Shown piece after piece: positions 7,301 to 9,658 of a stretch of 9,658 nucleotides of DNA. The translations under genes and the position numbers were made by a program. Position 1 is the first letter of the stretch. Each line of letters begins with the position of its first letter. A model generated the notes under the pieces. The model was not told the DNA's origin, ran no database searches, and saw only the letters and a program-made list of their open reading frames with translations. Source of the stretch: Actinomycetota bacterium (GTDB lineage Bacteria > Actinomycetota > Actinomycetes > Nanopelagicales > Nanopelagicaceae); assembly GCA_009924725.1 (NCBI GenBank), contig RFRA01000029.1, forward strand, positions 1 through 9,658. The letters are read 5' to 3'.

Positions 7301-9658
7301 CCGCCTGTTGTCGTACTCCCAGAAGTTACAGAACTTCCACCTTGAGTGTCATATGTAACTGCAAGAGTTTTTGCAGTCCACCGTGCATACAGCGTGAAGT
7401 TTCCAGTATTCGATGGTGAGTAAGGGAAAGTTAGAGCGCTTCCGCCATCTGTTGCAGACCAATATGCAAAGTTATATCCAGTGCGTGTTGGAGCAGTTGG
7501 TGCCGAAAGTGATCCGCCAGTTAAAACCGATCCTGCATTAACGTCAGTTCCACCCTTAGAATCATAAGTAACAGTCAAAGTGTTTGGACTCCACTTTGCA
7601 TACAAAGTTAAGTTTGAGTTTCCTAGTGTGTAAGTCTCTCCACCTGAGTAAACCGTGCCAGTTCCATTTGAATTTATCGTCCAACCAGCCCAGGTATATC
7701 CCGTGCGTGCCAATGTTCCAGTGTTACCCGCAATGACCACGCTTCCGTTTCTTAGATAGATTGTGCTGTTTACGGGGACAGATCCACTTGTATTTGATTG
7801 ACCGTTATACGTAATAGAAAGTGGAGCACCATAGATACTTGGCCCGAAGAAGCTCGGATGTCGGCCAATTAAATTCTCTGCTTCGGCGGTGAACTCATAA
7901 TCAAGGCCTGGAAGCATTGTGAGAGTTTGTGAATAGGTTCCATCACTTGCTGGATCTACTCTAGAAAAGATTTCTTTACGGTCTGGACCATAGATAACTA
8001 ATAGCCACCATTTAGTGATTGGTGAACCATTGCTCTCGGCACTCCAATCAATGGTGACATTCAAACTTGTCGCTGACGATACAGATATGACTCCGGTGGC
8101 TTTACCTGGAACTGTTGGTGCCTTAGGGGTTCCACTTACTGCAGCAGAATCGGCACCGTTAATCGTGTTAATCGCGCGAATCTTTACTGAATAAGTTGTA
8201 CCAGCAACAAGTGAAGATGAACTTCCACTTACGGTTGTGATCACAATTGGAGAAGTGGTTCCCGATGTAGCCAGGCTCTTGAAAGTTGCTCCGCCATCTG
8301 TTGAGTATGCATAATTTGTTAGCGCGGTTCCGTTGTTCGTCCCTGCTGTGAATGCAATCGATAAAGAACCAAAACCAGCTGTTATTGCCGAAATAGTTGG
8401 AGCACCAGGCGCAGCCTCGCTAAAGGTGAAAGTCGCAGTTGCACTTGTTGCATCGTTGTAATTGGTACCACCTGCTTTGGTTGCCTTAATCAGACATGTT
8501 CCAGCTGCGGTGGCAGTCAGAGTTGCAGTCGCTGAATTTGAGCTCAAGGCACAAGAAGTTGCCGTTCCCCCAGATTCAAGTGCATAGGTGACATTTCCAT
8601 TTCCTGAACCACCAGATGTTGTTGCATTTAGCGCTTGAGAATATGGATAGCTTTTACTTGAAGTTCCCAATGAAGAGATAGTCAGGGTTGCTTGATTTGC
8701 TTTACTAACAGAAATAGTAGAAGTAGAGCTTGTAGAGGTCGAGTAGTTCACATCGCCCTCGTAGACAGCGCTAACAACAAAATTACCCACACTCGATGGA
8801 GTCCAAGAACAGTTCGCACTTCCAAATGAAAGATTTCCTGTAGTACACAAAGTGTTATTGGAGCTGTCTTTAAATGCCACTGTTCCTGTCGCACCTGCGG
8901 TAACTGTGGCTGTCAAAGTTACTCCTGTACCAAAGACAGGGCTAACTGAAGAAGCGGTAAATGTCGTTGTTGTATTTGCGGTGTTCATCGTCAATGTCGC
9001 TGCATTTGAGGCTACAAAAGAAATCGCAGTTGTGTTCGCGCTGGTATTTGAAATAGTGACACTGTAGTCACCAGCATCTGCAACCGTTGGAGATGAAATT
9101 GTGTAGGAATAGGATGTTGCTCCAGATATGTTGTTGGCGCCTTTCTTCCATTGATAAGACAGAACTGTTCCAGTCTCACTAAGCGACCCAATACCCACAG
9201 TAAAGGTCACGCTTGTGCCAACACTTCTCGTTGCACTTGAAGGTTGTGTTGAAATAGTTGGCACTTCAGGCGTCACCATCAAATTAGTACTTGTAGCTGC
9301 TGTACCACCGGCAGTTGTTACCGAGATTGCATAAGTTGCACCAGAAGGCGCATTAACTGTAAATGTGATCGTTGTTGAATTAACTACTGTGAAACTCGAA
9401 ACCGCAGTTGTTCCTAATTTCACAGCCGTGGCATTTAAGATGTTTGTGCCGGTGATTGTGACGGTGCTTCCAAAAACAGCAGTACTTGGTGTGTTCACAT
9501 TCGAACTAGCAAAGGAACTAATTGCTGGGGCAGGGATAGAAATTGATGTTCCAGAAACTGTGGCAGAACCTGATGTGTAACCAGTGCGCGAAGTGCCTTG
9601 AGTAATTGTTGCCGAAGCTCCAGGTGATAGGCCAGTAACAGTTAATACTCGATTAGAT
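3979..9658 (-). CDS. Giant modular surface/secreted protein with Ig, Fn3 and Flg_new repeats, 5'-truncated
   Basis: The frame is open from the window edge to the TAG at 3979, giving 1,892 visible codons; the true start and signal peptide lie outside. A GTG at 9498 is not the start, because the frame continues above it with 53 sense codons of repeat-like sequence. Counting from the first complete codon, the domains are: repeat module (1-53), IPT/TIG (55-129), Ig-like with YQWKKG and DAGDYSV (130-224), Ig-like group 3 with YEGD-x-NYSTS (228-326), MBG-like (327-414), Fn3 twice (416-612), nine Flg_new repeats (613-1293), an unassigned module (1294-1441), Fn3 (1442-1527), Pro/Thr linker (1528-1568), a beta module (1569-1658), a coiled coil (1659-1783) and a C-terminal domain (1784-1892). 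The Thr/Ser/Gly-rich composition and paired cysteines indicate export. There is no LPXTG or C-terminal membrane segment. An adhesin or cell-envelope filament is likely; ligand unknown. Confidence 0.93.
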   Translation of the reverse strand, partial: SNRVLTVTGLSPGASATITQGTSRTGYTSGSATVSGTSISIPAPAISSFASSNVNTPSTAVFGSTVTITGTNILNATAVKLGTTAVSSFTVVNSTTITFTVNAPSGATYAISVTTAGGTAATSTNLMVTPEVPTISTQPSSATRSVGTSVTFTVGIGSLSETGTVLSYQWKKGANNISGATSYSYTISSPTVADAGDYSVTISNTSANTTAISFVASNAATLTMNTANTTTTFTASSVSPVFGTGVTLTATVTAGATGTVAFKDSSNNTLCTTGNLSFGSANCSWTPSSVGNFVVSAVYEGDVNYSTSTSSTSTISVSKANQATLTISSLGTSSKSYPYSQALNATTSGGSGNGNVTYALESGGTATSCALSSNSATATLTATAAGTCLIKATKAGGTNYNDATSATATFTFSEAAPGAPTISAITAGFGSLSIAFTAGTNNGTALTNYAYSTDGGATFKSLATSGTTSPIVITTVSGSSSSLVAGTTYSVKIRAINTINGADSAAVSGTPKAPTVPGKATGVISVSSATSLNVTIDWSAESNGSPITKWWLLVIYGPDRKEIFSRVDPASDGTYSQTLTMLPGLDYEFTAEAENLIGRHPSFFGPSIYGAPLSITYNGQSNTSGSVPVNSTIYLRNGSVVIAGNTGTLARTGYTWAGWTINSNGTGTVYSGGETYTLGNSNLTLYAKWSPNTLTVTYDSKGGTDVNAGSVLTGGSLSAPTAPTRTGYNFAYWSATDGGSALTFPYSPSNTGNFTLYARWTAKTLAVTYDTQGGSSVTSGSTTTGGGILISPGTPTRSGYSFNGWFAGSTGGSALTFPYAHGQTADFTMYAQWSAVTYTITYAKNGSTGDLATSSDTYTTGGTAITLPGRGTLVKSGHTFAGWSVGGNTPVLSGGYTTTSHVTLSAVWTPISYTITYNPNNGDSTPTQASLTIGQTFTLANAITRAPSGGISYQFAGWDNGTTIFHAGESVTVGTTNLSYTAVWAQLYEVTYVNNGGDFAATDTKFDAECLSNNLCTNNQAITLNAAPIRAGYEFAGWEDQSGAAVVDTNSGTAGVQTTVTASRFVFSANWTAVSYTISYVSSGSAAPIQGSLTIGQSFVIGSAVTRNGYTFNGYSDGTNIYLPGATYVVGSANVTLTALWIADVYTVTYDWNGSTGAATSVSTYTVGVSSDISLPSQGNQAKTNYSFDGWSLTRNGTKLSGSTYIPTASVTLYARWTIDVYIVTYSAQGGTGIPGSATTDAGGSVTLPRPTRNHYVFLGWYDTSTGGSLVSLADVSYTPIASVTLFARWRQSSLTGFTDAQLTRVLSTAKTSSSEDRTFTFNTSGGYGVSVFVPKEALPNDTELGFYLAASPSATAKSAITGTIKYVLSLVIAWTDPTGDVPDAASGSPIRVTITDSSIKVGAIVYSQIAGQVVELGRATQNGSVTVNITSDPEIFLIQSKPTVPTSVSATDSVAGVSTVTWSAPSDMGGSELIYYTLTSGGSQVCRTSQTSCIVNGLTDSTRYSFTVTATNGVGTSDASTTSNLINPPAPTSTPTPAPIPAPTPTPTPVTPPIQVVNPKPVPIVIPTLTSLTFVENSTKDGGKLVWTGTNIESVLFTGTASTYPAPYNFGAFTITWNGSLVNMIPGVTYKMKLEVRSVNGGSDSRTIEYTIAKPEVDTTASDAALKIAKELADAKAKAEAQAQADKIAREAKAAAELKAAEAKAAADAANEAALKAAQQLADAKARADAELKASQAKAAEDARIAEELRNAKEKADAELKLAAEKKALEDAQAAAALAAKKIIPEITLYSISSKLTLSAYDKAYLNKYISTLRSKAIVTCIGYYYVKNTTLAKAKALAVVQASAICKMIKKAKPTIITKIAIYSSSKAPKAAQGAKWVAVSYRVDSFKSK
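4309..4683 (-). other. Ala/Lys/Glu-rich coiled coil of the giant protein
   Basis: About 125 residues with almost no Gly, Pro or aromatic residues are built from Ala, Lys, Glu, Asp and Leu, like TolA-type helices. A recurring motif (ELADAKAKAEA, QLADAKARADAELKA, ELRNAKEKADAELKLA) appears with its leucine at visible residues 1673, 1722 and 1750. The offsets are 49 and 28 residues, both multiples of seven, as expected for a heptad coiled coil. It probably forms a long rigid stalk between the beta domains and the C-terminal domain. Confidence 0.85.
4954..5076 (-). other. Pro/Thr-rich linker of the giant protein
   Basis: Around 41 residues contain runs such as APTSTPTPAPIPAP and PTPTPTPV, encoded by a purine-rich, G-heavy stretch on the plus strand. 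Such linkers are extended and often span the cell wall or separate domains. It parts the Fn3-bearing exposed region from the C-terminal beta module, coil and terminal domain, consistent with a change from exposed region to envelope-associated region. Confidence 0.85.
5779..7821 (-). repeat. Nine tandem Flg_new / InlB B-type protein repeats
   Basis: Each unit is about 70-88 residues, opens with a Y-T-(I/V)-x-Y strand, carries a central GY-x-F-x-GW and ends with LYA-x-W. Approximate units in minus-strand order are 7821-7582, 7581-7369, 7368-7150, 7149-6925, 6924-6700, 6699-6436, 6435-6226, 6225-5998 and 5997-5779. This family (Listeria-Bacteroides repeat) forms beta-grasp-like units seen in bacterial surface proteins. 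The units differ clearly in residues and length, so the array is old rather than a recent DNA-level expansion. Unit six is longest and alone carries cysteines. Confidence 0.9.

Noticed and set aside
5779..7821. Regular repeats considered as a CRISPR array or recent tandem DNA duplication
   Set aside because: The periodicity is about 210-265 bp, lies in one coding frame and is visible only at protein level; DNA copies are well diverged.
9496..9498. GTG at 9498 as the start of the giant gene
   Set aside because: The same frame continues without a stop to the window edge with repeat-like sequence, and no ribosome site precedes this GTG.
8852..9580. Plus-strand Val/Thr-rich open frames at 8852-9067 and 9365-9580
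   Set aside because: Their composition is the reverse-complement image of the Thr/Ser/Val-rich giant protein, and no start signals are seen.

Overview
The window looks like chromosomal DNA of a low-to-mid GC Gram-positive actinobacterium. The freshwater, Nanopelagicales-like lineages would fit, but this is an inference from gene order and protein style, not a species call. All supported genes are on the minus strand, so transcription runs from high to low coordinates. The plus-strand open frames are shadows.

The low-coordinate third (1-3796) is a conserved translation-related cluster. In transcription order it holds rpmE (zinc-type ribosomal protein L31), prfA (release factor 1), prmC (the methyltransferase that modifies the release factor GGQ glutamine), a Sua5/YrdC/TsaC-family gene, and glyA (serine hydroxymethyltransferase, cut by the window edge). 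rpmE-prfA-prmC-sua5-glyA is a recognised actinobacterial order. prmC and the sua5-like gene overlap by ATGA, and the other gaps after prfA are 14 and 18 nt. A strong intrinsic terminator separates rpmE from prfA. A GAAA-capped hairpin lies in the rpmE leader and could be an L31 autoregulatory leader. The Sua5-family protein keeps the overall family layout but has lost most recognisable active-site residues.

A gap of about 180 nt (3797-3978) holds the rpmE leader, one TTGACA box and a weak hairpin. Beyond it, 3979-9658 is a single uninterrupted frame of 1,892 visible codons, still open at the window edge. It encodes the C-terminal part of a giant modular surface or secreted protein. From N to C it has a partial repeat module, IPT/TIG, Ig-like, Ig-like group 3, an MBG-like module and two Fn3 domains. 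Nine Flg_new (Listeria-Bacteroides / InlB B-type) repeats follow, then an unassigned module, another Fn3, a Pro/Thr linker, a beta module, an Ala/Lys/Glu coiled coil and a Cys-containing C-terminal domain resembling OmpA-like domains. Its signal peptide and true start lie outside the window.

The translation genes make functional sense together: PrmC modifies PrfA, and L31 is a ribosomal subunit protein. The giant gene appears unrelated to them and sits where many actinobacteria carry rho. The points most worth a second look are the degenerate Sua5 homologue, the architecture and C-terminal anchor of the giant protein, and the candidate L31 leader. No defence system, CRISPR array, RNA gene or mobile element was seen.
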